From: Phycisphaerae bacterium | GTDB taxonomy: Bacteria; Planctomycetota; Phycisphaerae; UBA1845 | Length of the DNA stretch: 64,000 nucleotides | Reading direction: 5' to 3' | Assembly (NCBI GenBank): GCA_029260075.1 | Contig: JAJDDY010000067.1 | Coordinates: forward strand, 62,001 to 126,000 | Notes under the pieces: generated by a model | Told to the model about the DNA's origin: nothing | What the model saw: only the letters and a program-made list of their open reading frames with translations | The model's database searches: none | Position numbers and translations under genes: made by a program | Shown: positions 33,052 through 43,300 of the stretch, piece after piece | How positions within the stretch are numbered: position 1 is the first letter of the stretch | How the letters are laid out: each line of letters starts with the position of its first letter

Positions 33052-34575
33052 ATGACTTCTGACCTGCTTCGTCTTATCGATTCGATTAGCCGAGACAAGG
33101 CCATCGAGCCGGGCAGTGTGTTCAGTGACCTCGAAGCGGCCATCGAATCCGCGGTGCGCAAGGCGTACATTGAAGCGGAGGATGTGATTGTTACCATCGA
33201 TCGTATAACCGGTACGATTGCCGCGAGTGTCGATGCCGAGCCGGTGGAAATGAAGACGCTAGGCCGCATCGCCGCCCAATCCGCCAAACAGGTGCTCCTG
33301 CAGCGGGTTCGCGAGGACGAGCGCAACTCGATTTTCGAGGAATATTCACAGCGCGTCGGGACCGTCGTGACCGGAACGGTCACCCGCTACGAAGGCGGCA
33401 TGTTAATCGTCAACCTTGGTCGGGCGGAGGGCATTCTTCCTCGAAGCGAGCAGATTCCCGGTGAATCACACCATACCGGCGAGCGGCTTCGATCGATGAT
33501 CCTCGACGTTCGCGAAGAGCAAAACCGGGTGCGCATCGTCTTGACGCAAGCCCATCCCGACTACATCCGCCGACTGTTCGAGCTTGAAGTGCCCGAGGTG
33601 GGCGAGCGGGTGATCGAAATCCGAGGCCTCGCTAGAGAGGCGGGCTATCGCACCAAGGTGGCTGTGTCTTCTATCGACTCGAAGGTAGACGCCGTCGGCG
33701 CCTGCGTCGGTGTACGTGGAAGCCGTATCCGCAACATCGTGGACGAGCTTGGCGGCGAAAAAATCGACATCGTCAGGTGGAACGAGTCGTCTCAGGTGTT
33801 GATTTCCAACTCGCTCAAGCCGGCGGAGATCAAGGAAACATTCCTCTGTTTCGAACTCAGCCGCGCTACGGTGATTGTCGACGAAGATCAACTCTCTTTG
33901 GCTATCGGCAAGCGAGGTCAGAACGTCCGTCTTGCCGCTCGGTTGACCGGATGGGACATCGATATTCTTACACCCGCGGAGTATGACAAGGGTGTGGACG
34001 CCATGGAGCAGACGCTCAAGGGGATCGACGGCGTCGAAGATGTATTGCTCGACAAGCTGCTTGCGATGGGAATTATCGCGCTCAGCGATCTCGTGGCCGT
34101 CGGTCCGGAACCGCTTGTCAAAGAAGTTTCCATGGAGGAAGCGTTCGCGGCTAGCCTGGTCGAAGTGGCGGGTGAGGCGGCGAAACGGTTCGCCGAACAA
34201 GCTGAGATAGCCAAGAAGGAAGCTGCGGAAAAAGCGGCGGCTGACAAACTTGCCGCCGCAGCGGCTGAAGCCGAAGCCGTAGCGAGCGAAGGCGGCGAAG
34301 AAGCCACCGACGGTGGAGCGGAAGGCGGTACGCCTGTTGTTGACGGAGACGGTGCCCTGCCTGATGCAGAGGCGTCTTCGGGCGACATTGATGCGGCCGC
34401 CGAAACTGAAAGTACAAGCGACGCGCCAACGATCGAATCGATGGCTGCGGCGGTTCCTGTTGAGCGAGACATCTTAGAGCCGGAAGCTGATTCTACCGCT
34501 GGCGCCTCGGGCGCAGTGGAACCTGCAGGCGAAGTACTGCAGCCGGATGCATTGGAATCCGGAGAGCCGAGTTAA
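33052..34575 (+). CDS. nusA: Transcription termination/antitermination protein NusA
   Basis: A 507-residue RNA polymerase-binding factor that modulates pausing, termination and antitermination. In order: N-terminal RNAP-binding domain (from MTSDLLRLIDSISRDK), S1 domain (GTVVTGTVTRYEGGMLIVNL), two KH domains including DAVGACVGVRGSRIRNI and LSLAIGKRGQNVRLAARL, then one HhH-type unit (GIDGVEDVLLDKLLAMGI). The final 130 residues are Ala/Glu-rich and acidic, longer than usual. The ATG at 33052 begins the conserved region; the open frame upstream is leader sequence. No rimP gene precedes it, unlike in many bacteria. infB follows 70 bp downstream. Confidence 0.95.
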   Translation: MTSDLLRLIDSISRDKAIEPGSVFSDLEAAIESAVRKAYIEAEDVIVTIDRITGTIAASVDAEPVEMKTLGRIAAQSAKQVLLQRVREDERNSIFEEYSQRVGTVVTGTVTRYEGGMLIVNLGRAEGILPRSEQIPGESHHTGERLRSMILDVREEQNRVRIVLTQAHPDYIRRLFELEVPEVGERVIEIRGLAREAGYRTKVAVSSIDSKVDAVGACVGVRGSRIRNIVDELGGEKIDIVRWNESSQVLISNSLKPAEIKETFLCFELSRATVIVDEDQLSLAIGKRGQNVRLAARLTGWDIDILTPAEYDKGVDAMEQTLKGIDGVEDVLLDKLLAMGIIALSDLVAVGPEPLVKEVSMEEAFAASLVEVAGEAAKRFAEQAEIAKKEAAEKAAADKLAAAAAEAEAVASEGGEEATDGGAEGGTPVVDGDGALPDAEASSGDIDAAAETESTSDAPTIESMAAAVPVERDILEPEADSTAGASGAVEPAGEVLQPDALESGEPS

Positions 34576-34645
34576 CTGTATCGCGTCGAAGCGGCGTGTC
34601 TCATGGAGAAGCTGGTGACGTATCGCAACAAGTGTCGGGAGATTG

Positions 34646-37393
34646 ATGGTGGCTGAAAAAATGCGCGTTCACATTCTTGCGAAAGAATTGAACGTTCCCA
34701 GCAAGATCATCATCGAGAAGTGCAAAGCCGAGGGCATCGATGTGGTCAAGAACCACATGTCCACGCTCAGCGCCGGTCTGCACGCGACAATTCGCGAGTG
34801 GTTCAGCGACGGTCAGCATGTCACCGCTGTTGAAACATCACGACGCGTCGATCTTGAAAAAGTCCGTATCGCGCCGACGCAGCGACGCAAGAAAAAGACA
34901 GAGCCCGTGGCGGTGGTTGCGGACGTTGAGACGGTTACGGAAGTCACCATGGTCGTTGCACCGCCGCCGGTCGGCGACGCTCGGACGGTACAGATTGCTG
35001 ATGAAGAGGCGGCGCCGACTGTCGATGCCGGTGCGGCCGCGGCCGAATCGCCTGGTCTCGCGGACGACCAAGTCCCATCGCCCGTAGATGTCGCCGTAGA
35101 GGTGGCCGTAACTGGCGACGCCGGCGCGCAAGCACCGAGCACTACGAGTGGCGCGACTGACGACGATAAGGCGGCGCCGGACGAACAGGTTGCAGCAAGT
35201 ATTGTGCAGCAACCGATTGCGCCCGCTGGTCCGCAAAACATTCCCGCTAAAGTCAAACTTCAAGGGCCGCGGGTCGTTCGCTACGAGGCTCCGGATCGTG
35301 ATTTCTCACTCGGACGTCGCCCGCCGCCAAGGCCCCGCCCGCCTGGTCAGGGTCCAGTCGGCTCGCCTCCGCCGCCCCCCGGTCCCGGTGCAGTCCCCGG
35401 TGCAGCGCCCGGTGCAGCCACGCCCGGTCGTCGACGTGGTCGCGGTGGCAGTGCGAGGCAAGCTACAGGTCGTCTTGCGGACGCGAGCGAGCGGATGGCC
35501 GAATATCGCGATCGCGATCTTCAGGAAAGACGTGAGCGTCTCGCCGGTGCGACCGGACGGCGTATTCATCGCCGGCGAAACGATCAAGGCGGCGGTGGGG
35601 CTGCTGCGGCGATGGGTCCCAAGACCGAAGCCACAGTGAATGAGCCGGTTCGTATGAAAGAGTTCTGCTCTGCCACTGGCTTGAATTTCATTCAGTGTTT
35701 CAAAGTGCTCCGGGATGAGCATGGCATGGTGGCCAACGTCAACATGGTCTTGCCCACCGATACGGCGCAGTTGCTCGCGCTACACCTCGGCATTGAGTTG
35801 CACGTCGTGCCGGCGAAGACCCGCTTGGACGTGCTTCGAGATGAAGTGGCGGCACGCAAAAATAAAAATCTGAAAACCCGCCCGCCGGTGGTCACCATGC
35901 TCGGGCATGTCGATCACGGCAAGACCAGCCTGCTCGATGCGATTCGAGCATCGCGCGTGGCGGCTGGGGAAGACGGTGGAATCACCCAGCACATCGGGGC
36001 CTACCACATAGACACTGACAACGGTGCGGTGACCTTCTTGGACACGCCCGGTCACCAGGCCTTTACGGCCATGCGCGCCCGGGGTGCCCAACTGACCGAC
36101 GTCGTGGTTCTCGTCGTTGCCGCCGACGACGGACTCATGCCACAAACCATCGAAGCCATCAATCACGCCAAGGCGGCGGGCGTTCCCATTGTTGTGGCGC
36201 TCAACAAGATCGATCTTGGCGATCAAAACAAGCTGAAGATTTTCGGGCAACTATCGCAGCACGAGCTGGCACCGGCCGGCGACTGGGGCGGCGAAATTGA
36301 CGTGATCGAAACGTCGGCGACAACCGGGACGGGCGTTGCCGAGCTCGTCACGCACCTGGCCGAACTGAGTGAAGTTCTCGAGTTGAAAGCCGACGCGGCG
36401 CAAGACGCCGTAGGCACTGTTATCGAAGCCGAAACCAAACCCGGTGTCGGCGCCGTGGCACGCGTCCTCGTCAGGCAGGGCACTTTGCGCATCGGAGATT
36501 TTGTGGTGTGCGGGCCCGCGTTCGGCAAGGTTCGGGCAGTGGTTAACGATCAGGGTAAGCAGATCAAAGAGGCTGGTCCGTCCATGCCTGTCGAGCTCTG
36601 GGGTTTGGATGAAGTCCCCTCCGCGGGCGACGATTTGTATGTCCTCGATTCACTACGACGCGCTAAGGACATCGCGACGGAGTCGAAGCATATGCGCGCG
36701 GAGCGCGCTCGAATTCAATCTACGAAGGTCAAGAGTCTCGAAGATATGTTCCTGCAGCGCACCGAGGGTGAGGCTACGGAACTCAATGTCATCATCAAAG
36801 CCGACGTCGACGGTAGCATCGCGGCGCTGCGGCAGATGCTCGGCGATTTGCCCTCAGACGAAGTCAAGCTTCATTTTCGCCATGCGGGCGTCGGCGCCGT
36901 CAACGACAGCGACGTGCTCTTGGCCGCTGCCTGCAAGGGTATCATCGTCGCCTTCCGCGTGGAGGCGCCTACGCAGGTCCGGCGCTTGGCGGAACGGCAG
37001 GGTGTGGACATCCGTCCCTACCGTGTGATCTACACCGCCTGTGACGAGATCAAACAAGCGATGGAAGGCCTGCTCGAGCCCGAAGAGCGAATCGAGACGC
37101 GTGGCTCGGCCACTGTTCGCGAACTGTTCCGTCTCGGCAAGAAGCTCGGCGTCATTGCCGGATCCCTCGTTACGGACGGCGCCATGAAACGGAGTCATCT
37201 AGCCAAGGTCATACGCGACGGTGTGGTCATTCGAGAGAAATGTTCGTTCGCCTCCTTGCGACGGTTCAAGGACGACGTCAAAGAGGTTCGGTCCGGTTTG
37301 GAATGCGGCATTCGGCTGGGAGGATTTGACGACGTCCATGTCGGCGACGTGATCGAAGCCTACGAAATTGAGAAGATTGCTCGGACGCTGTAA
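34646..37393 (+). CDS. infB: Translation initiation factor IF-2
   Basis: A 915-residue GTPase that places initiator tRNA on the 30S subunit. An IF2_N motif ([20 protein letters not shown]) starts the protein, followed by a long Ala/Pro/Gly/Arg-rich linker (about 70-320). A second IF2_N-like segment ([18 protein letters not shown]) comes before the G domain, with G1 GHVDHGKTS near residue 420, G3 DTPGHQAF and G4 NKID. Domains II-IV follow, ending [20 protein letters not shown]. The ATG at 34646 has GGGAG upstream; a TTG one codon earlier is not needed. Part of the nusA-infB-ylxP-rbfA set. Confidence 0.97.
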   Translation: MVAEKMRVHILAKELNVPSKIIIEKCKAEGIDVVKNHMSTLSAGLHATIREWFSDGQHVTAVETSRRVDLEKVRIAPTQRRKKKTEPVAVVADVETVTEVTMVVAPPPVGDARTVQIADEEAAPTVDAGAAAAESPGLADDQVPSPVDVAVEVAVTGDAGAQAPSTTSGATDDDKAAPDEQVAASIVQQPIAPAGPQNIPAKVKLQGPRVVRYEAPDRDFSLGRRPPPRPRPPGQGPVGSPPPPPGPGAVPGAAPGAATPGRRRGRGGSARQATGRLADASERMAEYRDRDLQERRERLAGATGRRIHRRRNDQGGGGAAAAMGPKTEATVNEPVRMKEFCSATGLNFIQCFKVLRDEHGMVANVNMVLPTDTAQLLALHLGIELHVVPAKTRLDVLRDEVAARKNKNLKTRPPVVTMLGHVDHGKTSLLDAIRASRVAAGEDGGITQHIGAYHIDTDNGAVTFLDTPGHQAFTAMRARGAQLTDVVVLVVAADDGLMPQTIEAINHAKAAGVPIVVALNKIDLGDQNKLKIFGQLSQHELAPAGDWGGEIDVIETSATTGTGVAELVTHLAELSEVLELKADAAQDAVGTVIEAETKPGVGAVARVLVRQGTLRIGDFVVCGPAFGKVRAVVNDQGKQIKEAGPSMPVELWGLDEVPSAGDDLYVLDSLRRAKDIATESKHMRAERARIQSTKVKSLEDMFLQRTEGEATELNVIIKADVDGSIAALRQMLGDLPSDEVKLHFRHAGVGAVNDSDVLLAAACKGIIVAFRVEAPTQVRRLAERQGVDIRPYRVIYTACDEIKQAMEGLLEPEERIETRGSATVRELFRLGKKLGVIAGSLVTDGAMKRSHLAKVIRDGVVIREKCSFASLRRFKDDVKEVRSGLECGIRLGGFDDVHVGDVIEAYEIEKIARTL

Positions 37394-37524
37394 CGGTTAT
37401 TCTCAACCGCCAAACCACGCCGTCGCTACCGGTCGAGTCGCGTCGGCGCACTGCAGCGATGGAGCGGGCCAACCGGTCCGGGCGTTGTCGCTTCGGGAGA
37501 CCCTCCTCATTCAAGGTCGGTGTC

Positions 37525-38697
37525 ATGATCGAGTTTAAGGCCGAGTGCGGTCACACGGTTCGCGCCAGAGATGAAGACGTCGGGCTGATCGTATGCTGCC
37601 GATATTGCGACACCGAGGTCACCGTGCCGGATCCGCAAGCTGGCGATCTTGATTACCTCCTCAACCACGTCGAACAGACGGAGAAGATGTCCGAGGAAGA
37701 ACAGCGACGCACGACTCGGCGATCACGATCGATGTTCAGTCGCCGCGGTCGGACACCCGGGTCGATGGATCCGCTCTCGATCGTCCTGCGTATGGCTTAC
37801 GCCGCACTGTTGATTTGTGTCCTCGTCGTGGTGAGCAAGAAATGGGTGCTTCCGATGTTCGACGAAAGTTCAACGACGCAACAGGTCGCTGACCCAGCAG
37901 CCTCGCCGGTCGCTGCGACGCCGCCGCCCGCTGAGCGAGCGATCGAGCAAGTTCGAATGAAGCGCGTCGGCAAGGGCCTGCTGATGCGTCGCGCGGCGAA
38001 TGGCCTGTTCGTCGAGTCGACGCCAGCCGGCGCAACAGCCTACTATATGCAAGAGTCGCAGGCGCCGTCCGAAGGGCGTATCGCTAATCTGAGCGGATGC
38101 ATTCGAGTCTTGGCTGACGGACGCCCGCTCAAGCACGTAGCCAACGACGCGTATGTAGTGGAAGTGGAACTTCCTTGGAATGATCCCACGCTAAGTGATC
38201 CACAACTCCCACATTATGAGGAATACGTGACGTTTCGCCGGGCACTCATCAACGCGCAGGGAGGCGAACAAACACAACTGTTGAACGACTACTTTCTCCC
38301 GGACGAAGCCGATGTCGTATTCTTGAGTGAAACCAACGATCAAAAATATATTGTGCGTCAGTACCGCAACATCGAGGTTCACCCGGCGCGAACATCGTAT
38401 GTGCGGGCGTTGTTTCTGCCGCGAATTCGGACGGGAGAGAGCGAACTGTTTTCCATTGCACCGCTTCTGGCCAGCTATGTTCCGAAGACGCAACGCTACG
38501 GATTCGACGCAACGCACATACGCAATGAGTTGGCGTTCTATGAGGTTCCGGAATCGGATCGTGAGGCCATTGTCACAACACTTGAACGAATCGGAATCGT
38601 TCCCTACGCGGTCTCTACGGACTATGTTCGGCTTTTCATGATCGACGTGGAGAGCGGAATGTTCACGACGAGGTTGGTGGCGAATTCGGCGAACTGA
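37525..38697 (+). CDS. Zinc-ribbon membrane protein in the infB-rbfA interval, hypothetical
   Basis: A 390-residue protein. Residues 1-35 carry a zinc-ribbon-like pattern (Cys-Gly-His, then VCCRYCDTEVTVP with Cys-x2-Cys). A Ser/Arg-rich stretch follows (RRTTRRSRSMFSRRGR), then one transmembrane segment (VLRMAYAALLICVLVVV, about residues 85-103), so the ribbon is probably cytoplasmic and the remaining 280 residues exported. The exported part has no motif I recognise. It ends one base into the start of the DUF503 gene (TGATG), which fixes it in the operon. Function unknown; its place among ribosome-linked genes may be positional only. Confidence 0.75.
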   Translation: MIEFKAECGHTVRARDEDVGLIVCCRYCDTEVTVPDPQAGDLDYLLNHVEQTEKMSEEEQRRTTRRSRSMFSRRGRTPGSMDPLSIVLRMAYAALLICVLVVVSKKWVLPMFDESSTTQQVADPAASPVAATPPPAERAIEQVRMKRVGKGLLMRRAANGLFVESTPAGATAYYMQESQAPSEGRIANLSGCIRVLADGRPLKHVANDAYVVEVELPWNDPTLSDPQLPHYEEYVTFRRALINAQGGEQTQLLNDYFLPDEADVVFLSETNDQKYIVRQYRNIEVHPARTSYVRALFLPRIRTGESELFSIAPLLASYVPKTQRYGFDATHIRNELAFYEVPESDREAIVTTLERIGIVPYAVSTDYVRLFMIDVESGMFTTRLVANSAN

Positions 38698-38975
38698 TGG
38701 TCGGGGTGCTCACGTTGGACTTGGTGATTCAAGAAGCCCAGAGCTTGAAGGATAAGCGAAGGCTCATACACGGGTTGAAGCAAAAGATTCGTAACCGATT
38801 CAACGTTTCTGTGGCTGAGACGGATTATCACGACATGCACAAGCGGTGTCGTTTGAGTGTGGCGATGGTGGCCAACGAATCCAGGGCGCTGCATTCGCAG
38901 TTGGACAAGATCGTCGACGCCGTGCGCGCAACGCACGGCTTGTCGCTTATGGATTATGAACGCGAACTGTTCTAG
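38697..38975 (+). CDS. ylxP: DUF503 protein, YlxP-like
   Basis: A 92-residue protein of the DUF503 family: VGVLTLDLVIQEAQSLKDKR at the N-terminus, then KIRNRFNVSVAETDYHDMHK. YlxP-type proteins are typically encoded between infB and rbfA and are thought to be linked to ribosome assembly. The ATG overlaps the preceding TGA by one base. The stop is followed almost at once by an IR-A fragment. Confidence 0.88.
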   Translation: MVGVLTLDLVIQEAQSLKDKRRLIHGLKQKIRNRFNVSVAETDYHDMHKRCRLSVAMVANESRALHSQLDKIVDAVRATHGLSLMDYERELF

Positions 38976-39034
38976 GATCTGTCACACATCGACTGACGGG
39001 TGTGCTGAGCCGCGCCGTAACGGAGCGGACGTTT
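38976..39034. repeat. IR-A repeat copy 9, truncated long subtype
   Basis: GATCTGTCACACATCGACTG then CTGAGCCGCGCCGTAACGGA and GCGGACGTTTGG, after which the sequence switches into IR-B. The right half of IR-A is missing. Confidence 0.8.
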
Positions 39035-39038
39035 GGCT

Positions 39039-39077
39039 GGGTGGCCCATGGCTTTAGCCGTGGGGGAGTCGAATCGG
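39039..39077. repeat. IR-B repeat copy 4 (left arm)
   Basis: GGGTGGCCCATGGCTTTAGC then CGTGGGGGAGTCGAATCGG, joined directly to the truncated IR-A copy. Confidence 0.9.
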
Positions 39078-39240
39078 TTGTGGCCGACGCGACGACGGCC
39101 ATAGGAGATTGAGGTAGTCTCCCGTACGAGACATCCGTCGGGCGGCTGAGGTGATAGAGTATTTGCATTGATAGGGAACCGACCCGCTGAAACCTTCGCC
39201 TCTTCGCGATGGTTGACGGTGAATCCGGTGTGCTGAATTC

Positions 39241-39702
39241 ATGGGTGCGTATCGAAAAGAAAAAATAGCCAGCGCTATCCGGCAGGTCGTCTGTAACGCC
39301 ATTGCGCGACGTTTGAACGACCCGCGGGTGGCTCCGTTGACGACGGTGACACGGGTGGAAATGACGAAGGATCTTCTTGTGGCCAAGGTGTATGTGACGG
39401 TTCACGGTGGCGATTCCATCGAACGTAACACGCTTAGAGCGATTCGTCACGCAGGCGGGTTTATTCAACGACTTGTGGCTGAGGAACTCACCACGCGAAG
39501 TTGTCCGGAGTTACGGTTCGACATCGACGAGAAGGCTAAGGGTGTCGCCAAGACTTTGGCTATTCTTGCGGAGAACCGTCGATTGGAACCGGAGGTGTTC
39601 GACGCGGAGCAGGCGTCCGACGACGACAGCGACGATGATGATAACGATTCAGACCAAGCATGCGGCGACGAAACCGGCGCGCCCCCTGGAGTCGGACTAT
39701 GA
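39241..39702 (+). CDS. rbfA: Ribosome-binding factor A
   Basis: A 153-residue KH-type protein for late 30S maturation. The family pattern is clear: KEKIASAIRQVVCNAIARRL, NDPRVAPLTTVTRVEMTKDL, AKVYVTVHGGD, and ELTTRSCPELRFDIDEKAKG. The C-terminal 35 residues are Asp-rich and low in complexity (DDDSDDDDNDSD). It overlaps the next gene by 4 bp (ATGA). It follows the DUF503 gene after 265 bp of repeats, so may have its own promoter. Confidence 0.95.
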   Translation: MGAYRKEKIASAIRQVVCNAIARRLNDPRVAPLTTVTRVEMTKDLLVAKVYVTVHGGDSIERNTLRAIRHAGGFIQRLVAEELTTRSCPELRFDIDEKAKGVAKTLAILAENRRLEPEVFDAEQASDDDSDDDDNDSDQACGDETGAPPGVGL

Positions 39703-40373
39703 AGAACGGAACACGATACGCGGAGCGCATTAAGAAAGCTTATGCGCGATTTCGTCAGACGGTTGTTCAGCCCAATATCCCCGATCCGGGAGACCCGCTC
39801 CGCCAGTTGGCTATCGCCACGCTGTCGGTCGGGTCCACCGACACTGTCGGCCGGCGCGCCGTCGATCGGGCGTTGGAAACCCTGGTGGACTGGAACGACA
39901 TGCGCGTCTCCAGCGCCACCGAACTGAGCCAAGCGACGGGCAACGCCGTTCCGCGCGGCGCGGCGCGGTGTCAACGCCTGATCAAAGTGCTCCAGTCCGT
40001 ATACGATCGCGAGAACCGCATGTCGCTCGACCGGCTTCGCACACTGGCCCGCCGCGATGCGAAGCACTTTCTTGAAGAACTTGACGGGATCGACGTCTAT
40101 GCGGTGGCGTCCGTCCTGCTCTGGAGCCTGGGCGGGCACGCCATTCCGGTCGGCGACCGGCTGCTCAACGAGCTTCGCGCCGCCGATCTCGTGCATCCTG
40201 ATGCCACCAAGGCCGAGGTTCAGGCGTTTCTTGAGCGCCACGTCAGCGCCGCCGACGCAAGGACCTTTTGCCTGGTGATGCAATCGTTCAAATCTCAAAA
40301 AACTTCGCCCGCCAAGCGAACCAGCAAGAAGGTCGTGACGAAGAAGAAGAAAAGCAACGTCGCAAGAAACTAA
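39699..40373 (+). CDS. Endonuclease III-like (HhH-GPD fold) protein without recognisable catalytic residues
   Basis: A 224-residue protein coupled to rbfA by a 4-bp overlap. The middle resembles the HhH-GPD DNA glycosylase fold: DPLRQLAIATLSVGSTDTVG at the entry helices, FLEELDGIDVYAVASVLLWS where Nth has LPGVGRKTA, and LGGHAIPVGDRLLNELRAAD where Nth has the VDTHV segment. The catalytic Lys is absent, the Asp is displaced, and no four-Cys iron-sulfur motif follows. The C-terminus is Lys-rich (AKRTSKKVVTKKKKS), suited to nucleic-acid binding. It may be a non-catalytic RNA- or DNA-binding derivative. Confidence 0.6.
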   Translation: MKNGTRYAERIKKAYARFRQTVVQPNIPDPGDPLRQLAIATLSVGSTDTVGRRAVDRALETLVDWNDMRVSSATELSQATGNAVPRGAARCQRLIKVLQSVYDRENRMSLDRLRTLARRDAKHFLEELDGIDVYAVASVLLWSLGGHAIPVGDRLLNELRAADLVHPDATKAEVQAFLERHVSAADARTFCLVMQSFKSQKTSPAKRTSKKVVTKKKKSNVARN

Positions 40374-40391
40374 GGCTCAGGGGATGCGCCC

Positions 40392-43300
40392 ATGTCCATC
40401 GCACCGAATCCGCGAAGTATTAGCCCTAGCGAGCAGTGCGCTAGGGTCCTGTTCATACCCACGCTGCGGGCAGTTTTCATCAGGGGGGCGCGACAGTTTG
40501 TGCTGAGCGTCGGATTGTTTCTGGGCGTGTGGTGTATCGTCACGACAATCGGGTGTGCCGCTGACGGGGGCGCCGCGCAAGTTCAGACGGATCTCAACCA
40601 AGCCGGTTCCGACGTAGACCCCAGTCGGGCTCATCTGAGCTTGAACGACATCAAGCCGCGACCGATCGCTCCGACCGCGCCGGCGGACGTCAAACCGTTG
40701 TCGGAGCGCGCCGCGAAGCAGATTGTCAAAGCCAAGACGTTGATCGCCGACCAGCGCTACACGGAGGCAGCCATTCAGCTAGAGCGAGCCCTCCGGTACG
40801 ACCCGAACCATCCCGCGATTCACCGAACACTGGCCGAACTCCATTGGGACGCGGGGAATCTCGATCGCGCGCGAAGCCACGTCACGCTCGCGCTCGAGCA
40901 AAACGGTAACGACTCAGCTGCACAGTATATATTGGGGCGAACGCTTGCCTTGGACGGCGATCGGGTGGCGGCCATGGCGGCGTTCCGCACGGCTATGCTT
41001 TGTGCGGACTACCAAGCGGATCACAAACGGGCGGCGCTGATCAGCTACCACTTGGCTACGATCCTGGCTGAAGAGGGTTATCTGAACGCGGCGATCGAGC
41101 AGTACACGCAGTTTGAACAGCACGCGGCGCTCGTCGATATCTCCGATACTGACACGGAGTTGTCATCGCTTGTCGATCCTGGTGTCGGTACGGTCGCCCG
41201 GGCCAAAGCGGATTTGTTCGAGCGCTTGGGTCAATTTTCCGAAGCCGCTAACGCTTTGGCGGCGCTGGCGGAATCGCCTTCGAGCGATGCCCAACTGTTG
41301 CGGCGCTATGCACACTTGCTACTGCGCGCGGGCCGATCGAATGACGCGATCGCCGCCGCGAAACGATTCTCGCTCGACACCGAGGACGACGTAGCCTTGT
41401 TGTTCGAGATTCATCAATCATCAGGCCATCCCGAGCGAATGGTCGATGACCTGAAAACCCGCATCGAGGGACACTCGGAATCGGCGCGTTTGCTACTCAG
41501 TCTTGCCGACGTATACGGCCGGCTCGACCGACTCGGCGAAGCGCGACAAGTACTCAGTGCGTTCTTGACGAAGCATCAGGATGCGAACGAAGTGCGCCTG
41601 GCGCTGTTCGATGTGCTTATCGAACAGGGTAACTGGGCCGACGCGTTTCGCATTGGCTCCGATCGCGTGAACGACGACGGCGACGGGATCGAACAATTTC
41701 TTCAACGGGCCAAGACGCTTGCCGTCGGATCCGACGGCGTCCAACGCCTCATCGAAGCCCCCACCGGATCGGTCTCGCCCACCGATTCTTTTCTACGGGG
41801 CGCGCTGGCTGCGGAACTTGGACGAGCGGATTTGGCGCTGCGGTGGTTGCAATACAGCTACGATCAAGCGCCGGAATTCGTACCGTGCCGGGTCGCGTTG
41901 GCGCAGGTGTTGTTCGACCAATACCGTTACGACGAAGCCCTTGCGGTGGGACGCCGCCGGAATCCTGACACGGCGGAAGCCCCGGAGTGGGAGTTCATTC
42001 TTGGTCGAATCTATGAACGCTTGGACAACACGAAGCAGGCGGAAATGCACTTCAACGCCGTGATTCAGGCAGACCGTTCCAACCTGGACGCTGCGTTCGC
42101 ACTGGCCAAACTCTTTCATCAGACGGGTCAGACACTTCGAGCCCAGCGACAGCTTCAGGTGCTCCTCGAACGCGACCCGAACCACGAAGCCGCACGCGAA
42201 CTGCTGGCGTATTTGTACCTAGCGGACAACAAGTTGGACGTCGCGCTGCAACACCTCGAAGAGCTACAGCGACGGGCCAAGACCCCGCTGGTCAAGGCTC
42301 GTTGCGCGGCGTTCCTCAGTCAGGTACATCAACAAGATAGCGATGCGTATCGGCAGGCACTGCTCGACGCCATCAAGAAATATGGCTCGGACGCGGACAC
42401 GTGGATCGCCCTGGCGCAGGACTATCACCGCAACACGGAAACGCTCGATCGCCGTGACGCGTATCGTCATGCGTTGGAAGCTGACCCCGGCAACGAAGAA
42501 GCCGCAGTGGGTCTGGTGGATACGTCACGCCGGTTGCTCGACTTCGATGAAAGTATCAACCTGCTGGAGTCGCTTTTGAAACGCCGACCCAATCGCCACG
42601 CCTGGCGCCTCGGCGCCAACCGCCGTACGCGAACCGGTCAGCGTTTTCCCGGACTCATCGAACTCTACCGCTACGTGCTCGATTTCGACGCGGCGCTCGC
42701 GTCCGCACGGGGCGCCCTGAAGAACGACGACCTCGACGATCAAACGCGCACGCGCTACCGTATCGAAGTGCTGGAGACGCTGCGCGAAGCCCAGCGTCAT
42801 GACGAAGCCGTCGCGCAGATTGAGGCCTGGCTCGCCGACGATCCGGACAACGGATTGCTCCAAGGGAGCCTCGTCAGCGCTTACCAGCGATCCGACCATG
42901 CAGAGCTAGCCGTTCCCATCGCCGAAGGCATTTTCAAGAAGACACCGAACTGGCGCACGCTCGTCGGGTTGACCGATGCGCTCGTTCGCGTCGAAGCGTA
43001 CGATCGCGCCGGCCAGTACCTGCTTGACTGGCTCGACTCGGATCCGCAGAACGATAACGCACTGCTCGCACTGACCGACGTTGTCGCTCGGGCGGGTGAC
43101 ACAGACGGGGCACTCGAGTTGCTCCACAACCGCCTGCCGGAAACGATGTACAGGCCGAATTTTCAAGACCAGATTGTGGCCATCCTCAATCGTGCTGATC
43201 GGAACGACGACGCCATCGAGTATGTCGAAACTCTGATGGATACGGTGTACAGGCTGTTGGATCCGGGTGAAGATCCCAATTCCCGAATGAGACCCGACAG

